From Sphingobacteriia bacterium (lineage in GTDB: Bacteria; Bacteroidota; Bacteroidia; NS11-12g; UBA955): DNA of 30,828 bases. Below the pieces are notes generated by a model. That model did not search any database and was not told where the DNA came from. It saw nothing but the letters and a program-made list of their open reading frames with translations. The first letter of the stretch is position 1. The number at the start of each line of letters is the position of its first letter. The DNA lies in assembly GCA_021151535.1 (NCBI GenBank), contig JAGKXC010000014.1:1-30828 (forward strand), in the 5' to 3' direction. A program made the position numbers and the translations under genes. Shown in pieces: positions 24,925 through 30,828 of this stretch.

Positions 24925-24943
24925 AACCCACCATGCTTTAAGT
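24925..24943 (+). repeat. left 19-bp direct repeat of the ATPase cassette
   Basis: AACCCACCATGCTTTAAGT, identical to 26366-26384. One mismatch later AAT is also shared (19 perfect, 22 of 23 overall). Spacing between copies is 1441 bases. Confidence 0.9.
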
Positions 24944-24996
24944 GAATTGCAAGTGTACTTCTAAATATATCCCTTCCCAAAATTCAATTATAAAGT

Positions 24997-25057
24997 GCCA
25001 AACTCGGTAATAAAGTGCCGCCAAACTCGGTAATAAAAACGTGCCAAACTCGGTAAT
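24997..25057 (+). repeat. three tandem 15-bp cores (GCCAAACTCGGTAAT) at an exact 23-bp period
   Basis: The identical core begins at 24997, 25020 and 25043. The spacers are partly conserved (AAAGTGCC, then AAAAACGT). The third copy ends 7 bases before the -7 element at 25064, so it occupies the -33 to -17 region of the ATPase promoter. Candidate operator, iteron or recombination site. Confidence 0.85.
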
Positions 25058-25063
25058 TTTTTA

Positions 25064-25071
25064 TATATTTG
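25064..25071 (+). promoter_or_regulatory. -7 element (TATATTTG) of the ATPase gene
   Basis: An exact TAnnTTTG match, 21 bases before the ATG at 25093 and directly after the third repeat. A TTG at 25069 in frame with the gene overlaps the element, so it is unlikely to be the start. Confidence 0.5.
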
Positions 25072-25092
25072 AAACATATTAGACGGTTTATC

Positions 25093-26367
25093 ATGCAGAA
25101 AAACAAATACTTAAATCGAATTGCAGATATCGAATTGCAAGAAGCGCTAAAAACCAGTGGTGCAGTGCTAATTGAAGGTCCCAAATGGTGTGGTAAAACA
25201 AGTACTGCGAGACAAACCGCTAAATCTGTAATTTATATTCAAGATCCAGATCAGTCGCAAACCTATCTAGCAGTGGCCGATACCAAACCTTCACTATTGC
25301 TTCAAGGTGATACGCCAAGGCTTATTGATGAATGGCAAGTAATTCCCATTTTATGGGATACAGTACGACATGAAGTTGACAAAAGAAGTTTAACAGGTCA
25401 GTTTGTTTTAACGGGTTCTGCATCCCCTTCTGATAACAAAACCGCACATACTGGAACTGGCAGAATTTCCAGACTTAAAATGAGAACGATGAGCCTATAC
25501 GAATCTAAAGAGTCAAATGGAAATATTTCACTCGAAAATCTCTTCTTAAACAACCTTCCACAAGATACATTTTTTCCGTCAGAACTAACCATTGAACAAA
25601 TTGCATTTGCTATCTGCAGAGGTGGTTGGCCAGCGAGTCTTTCAGCTGCTCCTAAAAATGCACTCAAAATGTCAATAGACTATGTTGAGTCAGTAATCAA
25701 TCAAGATATATCTACTGTTGATGGAGTATCAAAGAGCCCAGAAAGAGTGCGACTTCTGCTTCGTTCTCTCGCGCGAAATGTCTCAACCATGGCAAACTAT
25801 CAAACCATTAAAAATGATATTGAATCCAATGACTCACAATTCTCAGAAAAAACATTAAGCAATTACCACCAAGCACTTAAAAGAATTTTTGTGGTGGAAG
25901 ACCTTGCCGCATGGCAACCTTCCCTTCGTTCCAAAACCGCAATCCGTACATCCGATAAACGACATTTTGTTGATCCATCAATTGCCACAGCGGTACTGCG
26001 AACCAATCCTCAACAATTGTTGAATGATTTCAATTTGTTTGGACTATTATTCGAATCAATGTGCACGCGTGACTTAAGAATATATGCACAAGCAAATGAT
26101 GGCGATATTTTACATTATAGAGATAAATCTGGTCTTGAAGCGGATTTAATTATCCGCCTAAGAAATGGCGATTGGGCAGCTGTAGAAGTGAAGTTAGGAC
26201 AAAAAGAAATAGAATTAGCAGCAAAGAATTTATTAAAATTAAAAACCAAAATCAATACTGAAAAAATGAAAGAACCAAAATTCTTAATGGTTTTAACTGG
26301 CGGAATCAGTGCTTACCAAAGAAATGATAGTGTTTGGGTAATACCCATCGGTTGCCTAAAACCATAA
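25093..26367 (+). CDS. AAA_14/DUF4143-type ATPase (COG1373-like)
   Basis: 424 residues. The N-terminal P-loop is GPKWCGKT (29-36), the Walker B-like acidic pair Asp79-Glu80 is in RLIDEWQ, and a sensor-like LTGSA lies near 106-110. A winged-helix-like middle follows (TLSNYHQALKRIFVVEDL). The C-terminal part is DUF4143-like and shows FESMCTRDLRIYA, then GLEADLII with Asp351, and Glu365-Val-Lys367 in AAVEVKLG. This D...ExK arrangement is like PD-(D/E)xK nuclease folds. Members are widespread, present in many copies per genome, and of unknown function. Start 25093 is the first ATG after the promoter. It is the only gene of its cassette, opposite in strand to the glycan genes, and at about 35% GC in one counted line. 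The right repeat begins inside its stop codon. Confidence 0.88.
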   Translation: MQKNKYLNRIADIELQEALKTSGAVLIEGPKWCGKTSTARQTAKSVIYIQDPDQSQTYLAVADTKPSLLLQGDTPRLIDEWQVIPILWDTVRHEVDKRSLTGQFVLTGSASPSDNKTAHTGTGRISRLKMRTMSLYESKESNGNISLENLFLNNLPQDTFFPSELTIEQIAFAICRGGWPASLSAAPKNALKMSIDYVESVINQDISTVDGVSKSPERVRLLLRSLARNVSTMANYQTIKNDIESNDSQFSEKTLSNYHQALKRIFVVEDLAAWQPSLRSKTAIRTSDKRHFVDPSIATAVLRTNPQQLLNDFNLFGLLFESMCTRDLRIYAQANDGDILHYRDKSGLEADLIIRLRNGDWAAVEVKLGQKEIELAAKNLLKLKTKINTEKMKEPKFLMVLTGGISAYQRNDSVWVIPIGCLKP

Positions 26368-26384
26368 CCCACCATGCTTTAAGT
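26366..26384 (+). repeat. right 19-bp direct repeat of the ATPase cassette
   Basis: AACCCACCATGCTTTAAGT, identical to the left copy. Its first two bases are the last two of the ATPase stop codon TAA. Confidence 0.9.
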
Positions 26385-26407
26385 CAATAAAACCCTTAGA
26401 AATGAAA

Positions 26408-26431
26408 AAAAGGCCCCTTGCGAGGCCTTTT
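26408..26431 (-). terminator. rho-independent terminator of the glycan gene cluster
   Basis: The stem AAAAGGCC / GGCCTTTT with an 8-base loop is followed on the minus strand by further T residues, and lies 26 bases after the epimerase stop. The A/T symmetry means it could also stop plus-strand transcripts leaving the ATPase gene. Confidence 0.8.
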
Positions 26432-26456
26432 CAAACAATCAAAATTCAATAATAAG

Positions 26457-27443
26457 TTACACGGCGTAGGTTTCCTTAAACCAATCATACGTAATCTTTA
26501 TCCCATCCCGCAATCGGAATTGGGGATCATAACCAAACAAAGCCTTGGCCTTCTCAATCGACGCCAAACTGTGCGGTATATCTCCCGCCCGCGGTGCTCC
26601 AAATTCGGGTTTCAAATCCGTTCCCGCCGCCGCCGCAACGGCATCCCACAGTTCCAACAAATTAGTTCTATCTCCCACTGCAATATTCACCACCTCATGT
26701 TTCTCCAATCCCTCCGTTCCCAACATGGCCTTGATATTGGCCTGCAGGGCATTCTCAACAAAAGTAAAATCCCTGGAATTGCTTCCATCTCCATTAATTC
26801 TCGGCGATTTCCCCTCCATAGCCGCTTTCATAAACAAAGGAATTACCGCCGCATATGGGTTGTTGGGATTTTGCTTAGGACCAAAAATATTAAAATAACG
26901 CAAGCCAATGGTATGCAAGCCATACACCCTACTAAAAACATCTCCGTACAATTCATTCACCCATTTGGTAACGGCATAGGGCGATAAAGGTTTTCCTTCA
27001 TTCCCTTCTACTTTGGGCAGCTCCTTGCTATCCCCAAAACTAGAAGAACTGGCAGCATACACCATCCGCTTCAATGTGGCAGATTCTTTGGCCGCCACCA
27101 ACATATTCAAATGGCCGCCAATATTCACATCATTTGAAGTTATCGGATCTTCCACAGAACGCGGAACCGATCCTAACGCCGCTTGGTGACTGATATAATC
27201 CATACCCTCAACAGCCTTTTTACAGGTTTCCAAATCACGGATATCCCCTTCAATAAATTCAAAATTGGGTAATCCCACAAAAGGCTCAATATTGGAATAA
27301 TAGCCATTGGATAAATTATCCAACACACGCACATGCTGCGCACCATACTTCAACAACAATTCAACCAAATTGGAACCTATAAAACCAGCACCGCCTGTTA
27401 CAAGAAACTTTTTCCCCGCTATCGCCTTTACAATTTCATTCAT
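26457..27443 (-). CDS. NAD-dependent UDP-hexose 4-epimerase (WbpP/TviC-like)
   Basis: 328 residues of the extended SDR family. NAD-binding TGGAGFIGSN (16-25), AASSSSFGDS with the catalytic Ser, and YAVTK with Tyr156/Lys160. The stretches HQAALGSVPRSVEDP, LPKVEGNEGKPLSPYAVTKW and LRYFNIFGPKQNPNNPYAAVIP are close to the WbpP/TviC group, which epimerises UDP-GlcNAc or UDP-GlcNAc uronate to the galacto form. The exact substrate cannot be read. Its ATG overlaps the aminotransferase stop by 4 bases, and it is the last gene of the unit before the terminator. Confidence 0.88.
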   Translation of the reverse strand: MNEIVKAIAGKKFLVTGGAGFIGSNLVELLLKYGAQHVRVLDNLSNGYYSNIEPFVGLPNFEFIEGDIRDLETCKKAVEGMDYISHQAALGSVPRSVEDPITSNDVNIGGHLNMLVAAKESATLKRMVYAASSSSFGDSKELPKVEGNEGKPLSPYAVTKWVNELYGDVFSRVYGLHTIGLRYFNIFGPKQNPNNPYAAVIPLFMKAAMEGKSPRINGDGSNSRDFTFVENALQANIKAMLGTEGLEKHEVVNIAVGDRTNLLELWDAVAAAAGTDLKPEFGAPRAGDIPHSLASIEKAKALFGYDPQFRLRDGIKITYDWFKETYAV

Positions 27444-28633
27444 TTATTAAATACTTTATCCAATACGCTGAAAATACGCTGAAACTCTTCCTCTGTCAAA
27501 TTACTTCCACTGGGCAAGCACAATCCATTTTCAAACAAACCCTCACATATCCCTGAACCATAAAATCTACTTCCTTCAAATACAGGTTGCAAATGCATGG
27601 GTTTCCACAAAGGCCTACACTCAATATTCTCTTTCTCCATCTCCAAACGAACAAATTCCCTATCAATACCACCTGTTAACTGGGGATCAATTAATACCGC
27701 CGTGAGCCAAAAATTAGAAAAATAATCTGCATTGGGTTCTGATTGCAAGGTAACACCCGAAATTTCTTTGAAATAATCTCGATAACGCTGATTGTTGGTT
27801 CTTCGTTGAGCCACGCGTTCATCCAACACCTCCATCTGCCCTCTTCCAATACCCGCTACGATATTGCTCATGCGATAATTATAACCAATCTGTGAATGCT
27901 GATAATGGGGTGCATTATCCCTGGCCTGAGTACTCAAAAACCTTGCTTTTTCTACATAAGCATTGTTGGATGATACCAAAGCACCGCCACCTGAGGTCGT
28001 GATAATCTTATTGCCATTAAAACTCAAGGCCGACATAATACCAAAGGTCCCACAGCGTTTCCCTTGATACGAAGAACCCAATGCTTCTGCCGCATCTTCT
28101 AAAATGGGAATACCAGATTCCACAGCAATATTTTCCAATTCATCCATTTTCGCTGGCATTCCATAAAGGTGCACAGGCATGATGGCACGAATATATCCTT
28201 TTCCTGATTGGGGTTCAATTTTACCAACAATTCCATAACCTTCGGCCAACAATGTATCGATACCTTTTCTTAAGGCAACAGGATCTATATTCCAAGTATC
28301 AACCTCAGAATCCACAAAGGCGATTGAAGCACCTTGATAAACCACAGGATTGGTAGTACCACAAAAAGTAAAACTCTGCACCAAAACAATATCATTTGAA
28401 CTCGTACCCAACATGATAAGGGCTAAGTGTAATGCCGATGTCCCTGAAGTAAGCGCAGCGGTATAGAAATCGATTTCACTGTTATGCTTAACATATTCAG
28501 ACAAATCATTTTCAAAACCCGTTACATTCGGTCCCAACGGCGCTACCCAATTGGTATCAAACGCCTCGGTCACATATTTCCGTTCCCCACCACCCATGTG
28601 TGGAGATGAAAGCCAAATTTTAATATTCTCCAT
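27440..28633 (-). CDS. DegT/DnrJ/EryC1/StrS-family PLP aminotransferase (PglE-like)
   Basis: 397 residues from ATG 28633; the frame extends to 28678, but the conserved IWLSSPHMGGGERKYV begins right after 28633. Fold type I sugar aminotransferase. SGTSALHLAL binds the PLP phosphate, EDAAEALGSSYQGKRCGTFG precedes the internal aldimine lysine Lys209 in SFNGNKIITTSGGG, and GYNYRMSNIVAGIGRGQ is the family C-terminal block. With a PglF-type dehydratase and a PglD-type acetyltransferase nearby, the likely reaction is transfer of an amino group to C4 of the 4-keto sugar. It overlaps the acetyltransferase by 14 bases and the epimerase by 4. Confidence 0.9.
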   Translation of the reverse strand: MENIKIWLSSPHMGGGERKYVTEAFDTNWVAPLGPNVTGFENDLSEYVKHNSEIDFYTAALTSGTSALHLALIMLGTSSNDIVLVQSFTFCGTTNPVVYQGASIAFVDSEVDTWNIDPVALRKGIDTLLAEGYGIVGKIEPQSGKGYIRAIMPVHLYGMPAKMDELENIAVESGIPILEDAAEALGSSYQGKRCGTFGIMSALSFNGNKIITTSGGGALVSSNNAYVEKARFLSTQARDNAPHYQHSQIGYNYRMSNIVAGIGRGQMEVLDERVAQRRTNNQRYRDYFKEISGVTLQSEPNADYFSNFWLTAVLIDPQLTGGIDREFVRLEMEKENIECRPLWKPMHLQPVFEGSRFYGSGICEGLFENGLCLPSGSNLTEEEFQRIFSVLDKVFNK

Positions 28634-29246
28634 GTTTACTTTCGTTAATCTTTTTTGCAGGAACACCAACAACAACATTATAATCTTCTACATCTCTATT
28701 AACCACCGAACCAGCTCCAATTGTACACCACTTGCCAATTTTAATTCCCGGCAATACAACTGCCCCAGCTCCAATCCATGATCCTAAACCAATCTTTACA
28801 CCTCCAGTAATTGTAGCATTAGGTGAAATATGCACAAAATCATCTATAAAACAGTCATGATCAATGCAAGAACCAGTATTAACAATTACATGTTTACCTA
28901 ATTGACTATTAATTTGAATAGTTGAATTTTGCATAATTACCGTGCCATGTTCTATTTTAACATATTTGTTAATGTATGCCGACGAATGAATTACGGTACT
29001 ATAATTAGCAATGTTATATTTATTAGCAATATTATATCGAAATATATTATTTCCAATACCCAAAATTATATTACCTTCAAAATTAAATTCATCCGGATGT
29101 ATAATGGGAATATTTAAATATTCTGTTCTTGATTTATCATTATCAATAAATCCCAATATTTCATATTTACTGTCCTCTAAAACAGAGAAAACCACAGAAC
29201 CATGACCTCCTGCTCCGTAAATATGAATTGTTTTATTAAATTCCAT
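28620..29246 (-). CDS. PglD/NeuD-like sugar O/N-acetyltransferase
   Basis: 208 residues. The N-terminal Rossmann-like UDP-sugar domain has IYGAGGHGSVV (9-19) and FIDND. From about residue 85 a left-handed beta-helix of hexapeptide repeats follows (VNTGSCIDHDCFIDDFVHISPNATITGGV, in part), with the catalytic His in IDHD. The end, IGAGSVVNRDVEDYNVVVGVPAKKI, is typical of the family. Together with the PglE-like neighbour it most likely N-acetylates the 4-amino group. About 23% GC in one counted line, much lower than the adjoining aminotransferase. Its last 14 bases overlap that gene. Confidence 0.9.
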   Translation of the reverse strand: MEFNKTIHIYGAGGHGSVVFSVLEDSKYEILGFIDNDKSRTEYLNIPIIHPDEFNFEGNIILGIGNNIFRYNIANKYNIANYSTVIHSSAYINKYVKIEHGTVIMQNSTIQINSQLGKHVIVNTGSCIDHDCFIDDFVHISPNATITGGVKIGLGSWIGAGAVVLPGIKIGKWCTIGAGSVVNRDVEDYNVVVGVPAKKINESKHGEY

Positions 29247-29261
29247 AATTATTTAATATAT

Positions 29262-30431
29262 TCATTTACTTAAATTACGCAAGTAATAATTATATTCTTT
29301 TAAGATTTCATTCCAAACATAATTTTGATCATAACGACTTGTGATTAAGTGTCTAGAATTCGATGACAATTGAATTTTCAACTGATTATCTTCAAGTAAT
29401 TTTAACATCGCTTTTTCTAAATTAATAATACTTTTTGGAGGAATTATTATACCATTTTGATAGTCAACAATAATTTCATTGCATCCATTAATATTTGTAA
29501 CTATTGAAGGTAATCCCATTGCTCCTGCTTGCATAACAACATTTGGAAATCCTTCTCTATAACTAGGAAAAACCAAACAATCACTTATTGCAAAATACGG
29601 CCTAACATCATTTTGAAAACCTGCAAAAAGAATATTTGGATTATTGAAAATTTCATTTTTGGTAATTAATTCAAGTCCATCTAATTCATCTTCGAATTTT
29701 CCAACCAATAGAAGTTTAGCGTTTGTTCTTGCTTCACTAATTTTTGAAAAAACAGTTATCAGTTCATTGATCCCTTTATCTTTAACAAGTCTTCCAACAA
29801 AAACAAACACAAAATCTCCAGGGTTAATCATTAAATTATTCCTCAAATTTTCCCTCTGGTATTCACTTATTAATTCTATTTTGAAATAATCAGTATCTAT
29901 TCCATTTGAAGAACCATTTGCTAAAACCTTTAATTTTTCTACTTTTACAAACCTCTTCTTTGCTATATAATCGTATAATCCCTTAGAATTCGGGTAAATC
30001 ATCGTAGCAGATGAATATATAATTTTTTCTATGACTTCTAAAATAAACCTTTTAAAACCTATTTCCTCCATTAATGGCAAACCTGCAACAGTATGTAATC
30101 GAATTGGTACTCCTGCTAGCTTGGCGCCCAACATCCCAATAAGACCTGCTTTTGGTGTATGAGAATGAACAATATCTGGTCTAAACTTTTTACATAAAAA
30201 ATAAAATCTGACTATTGAAATCATGTCCCTAATAGGAGAAATTAAACGAGTCATAACAATTGGTTTGGTTTTAACACCTTCGTCAACTGAAACAGCATCT
30301 AAGTAATTTCCAGGAGAACTAACCGCCAAAACTTCAAAACCGTTATTATTAATAAATTGCAATTGACCATGAAGCAACTTACTTAATGATATTGGAACAG
30401 TCGTTAATCTAATGATTCTGGGTTTTTTCAT
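29262..30431 (-). CDS. GT4-family glycosyltransferase (PglA-like)
   Basis: 389 residues of the GT-B fold. N-terminal RLTTVPISLSKLLHGQLQFI, then DIVHSHTPKAGLIGMLGAKLAGVP, typical of the PglA/WbpT-like GT4 enzymes linked to diNAcBac or QuiNAc glycans. The C-terminal nucleotide domain has FVGRLVKDKGINEL and SYREGFPNVVMQAGAMGLPSIVT. The E-x7-E motif is present as Glu...Gln (EGFPNVVMQ), a substitution I associate with a Bacteroidota subset. It probably adds the second sugar to a lipid-linked amino sugar on the cytoplasmic face. It lies 15 bases upstream of the acetyltransferase and overlaps the ATP-grasp gene by 23 bases. AT-rich. Confidence 0.9.
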   Translation of the reverse strand: MKKPRIIRLTTVPISLSKLLHGQLQFINNNGFEVLAVSSPGNYLDAVSVDEGVKTKPIVMTRLISPIRDMISIVRFYFLCKKFRPDIVHSHTPKAGLIGMLGAKLAGVPIRLHTVAGLPLMEEIGFKRFILEVIEKIIYSSATMIYPNSKGLYDYIAKKRFVKVEKLKVLANGSSNGIDTDYFKIELISEYQRENLRNNLMINPGDFVFVFVGRLVKDKGINELITVFSKISEARTNAKLLLVGKFEDELDGLELITKNEIFNNPNILFAGFQNDVRPYFAISDCLVFPSYREGFPNVVMQAGAMGLPSIVTNINGCNEIIVDYQNGIIIPPKSIINLEKAMLKLLEDNQLKIQLSSNSRHLITSRYDQNYVWNEILKEYNYYLRNLSK

Positions 30432-30828
30432 ATCTAAATATTAAATTTTTTAATATCTCAAATGGAACATTCAATGGCTCGTCAACCCAATTGCCTTTTC
30501 GATCAAAATAACCACCACAATCCAATATTGCTGAATGTGAAAAACCATAACTTATTTCAATAATTACACCTTGCCCATTATTCCTGTTTACTACATAATC
30601 ATAACCCATGCACAAAAACCCTAATTTATCAGAAGTTTCAAATGCAGAATTAATAATATCAGAAGTTATTTTGGATTTATCATAAAAAATATCACCGCTG
30701 CCAGAAGCACGAAATTCACCCTTTCTAATATTTCTACATACAAATGAAAGTTTATTTCCTACTACAACAATTTTCAAATCAAATCCATCATTAACTATAA
30801 AATCTTGCAAAAATAAATATCCTCTTTC
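30409..30828 (-). CDS. ATP-grasp (RimK-like) protein, 5' end outside window
   Basis: The C-terminal 139 residues of an ATP-grasp enzyme. The frame stays open to the right edge (visible start ERGYLFLQDFIV), so the N-terminus is missing. Visible hallmarks are QDFIVNDGFDLKIVVVGNKL with KIVVVG before the metal/ATP region, and RASGSGDIFYD, typical of RimK-like ligases and sugar-locus ATP-grasp proteins. The next gene begins within its last 23 bases, so they are coupled. The reaction is unknown; ATP-dependent carboxylate-amine ligation, for example adding an amino acid to a sugar, is the family expectation. Confidence 0.75.
   Translation of the reverse strand, partial: ERGYLFLQDFIVNDGFDLKIVVVGNKLSFVCRNIRKGEFRASGSGDIFYDKSKITSDIINSAFETSDKLGFLCMGYDYVVNRNNGQGVIIEISYGFSHSAILDCGGYFDRKGNWVDEPLNVPFEILKNLIFRYEKTQNH

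Larger units (their letters stand above)
24944..26384 (+). mobile_element. putative single-gene cassette: 23-bp iterons + AAA/DUF4143 ATPase, bounded by direct repeats
   Basis: The 1441 bases from the end of the left repeat to the end of the right repeat contain one promoter, three iterons and one gene on the strand opposite to the flanking glycan genes. Removing one repeat plus the interior would leave a single 19-mer and restore a compact junction between the epimerase terminator and the dehydratase promoter. I found no transposase, integrase or terminal inverted repeats. Acquisition by transposition in trans, site-specific recombination at the 19-mer, or short-homology recombination are all possible. 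Boundaries are inferred from the repeats only. Confidence 0.5.

Noticed and set aside
24997..25057. Three regularly spaced repeats as a small CRISPR array
   Set aside because: Spacers are only 8 bases and partly conserved, and there are no cas genes. This is a promoter-linked tandem repeat.
24984..25184. A 66-codon minus-strand frame through the 23-bp repeats
   Set aside because: It covers the ATPase promoter and the start of its coding region. Its peptide repeats (YRVWH, ITEFGG) are simply the DNA repeat translated.
24944..26384. The ATPase unit as a classical insertion sequence
   Set aside because: There is no transposase and no terminal inverted repeats, and a 19-bp duplication is longer than most target-site duplications.
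2936..26987. The frequent word GGGCGAT / ATCGCCC (GGGCGATAA at 4354, 22121, 23853 and 26979) as a functional oriented motif
   Set aside because: The heptamer occurs about equally on both strands and mostly reflects Gly-Asp and Ile-Ala codons. Only the terminator copy has clear structure.

Overview
The window looks like a stretch of chromosome from a member of the Bacteroidota, probably Chitinophagales or Sphingobacteriales (the order is inference). The evidence is: TAnnTTTG-type -7 promoter elements just before several starts; a secreted metalloprotease ending in a type IX secretion (T9SS) sorting domain; a coaX / outer-membrane protein / lptC neighbourhood; and a zapA-rny pair. Core genes are about 45-55% GC in the lines I counted by hand. 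Several glycan genes are only about 23-32% GC.

Layout. Positions 1-1755 (minus) hold a secreted alpha/beta hydrolase that appears split in two. 1926-2903 is a helix-turn-helix regulator. 3031-12170 is mostly plus-strand housekeeping: rsmI, lnt, an AT-rich glf (UDP-galactopyranose mutase), a coiled-coil gene, zapA, rny, coaX, an outer-membrane protein, lptC and two tiny membrane proteins. 12256-15473 carries pheT and a membrane protein. 15540-19501 holds two large GT-C-like membrane proteins and a GT2 glycosyltransferase. A PaaG-like crotonase and an M43 protease follow (19561-21757).

21779-30828 is a surface-glycan nucleotide-sugar region on the minus strand, read from right to left: ATP-grasp protein, GT4 glycosyltransferase, PglD-like acetyltransferase, PglE-like aminotransferase, WbpP-like 4-epimerase, terminator, then PglF/CapD-like 4,6-dehydratase and WecB. 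Together PglF, PglE and PglD types would make UDP-diacetamido-trideoxyhexose (bacillosamine type) from UDP-GlcNAc. WecB would supply UDP-ManNAc and the WbpP type UDP-GalNAc or its uronate.

The most unusual feature is at 24925-26384. A single plus-strand AAA ATPase gene (AAA_14/DUF4143 type, with a C-terminal D...ExK nuclease-like motif) sits inside the glycan region. It is bracketed by perfect 19-bp direct repeats and preceded by three copies of a 15-bp core at an exact 23-bp period, ending at its promoter. It looks like a one-gene mobile cassette without a transposase. Other points to follow up are a C8 tract next to the start of a glycosyltransferase, a probable frameshift in the first hydrolase, sharp composition breaks inside the glycan genes, and near-leaderless promoters. 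I saw no rRNA, tRNA, CRISPR array or standard insertion sequence, and no gene-free stretch over 300 bases.
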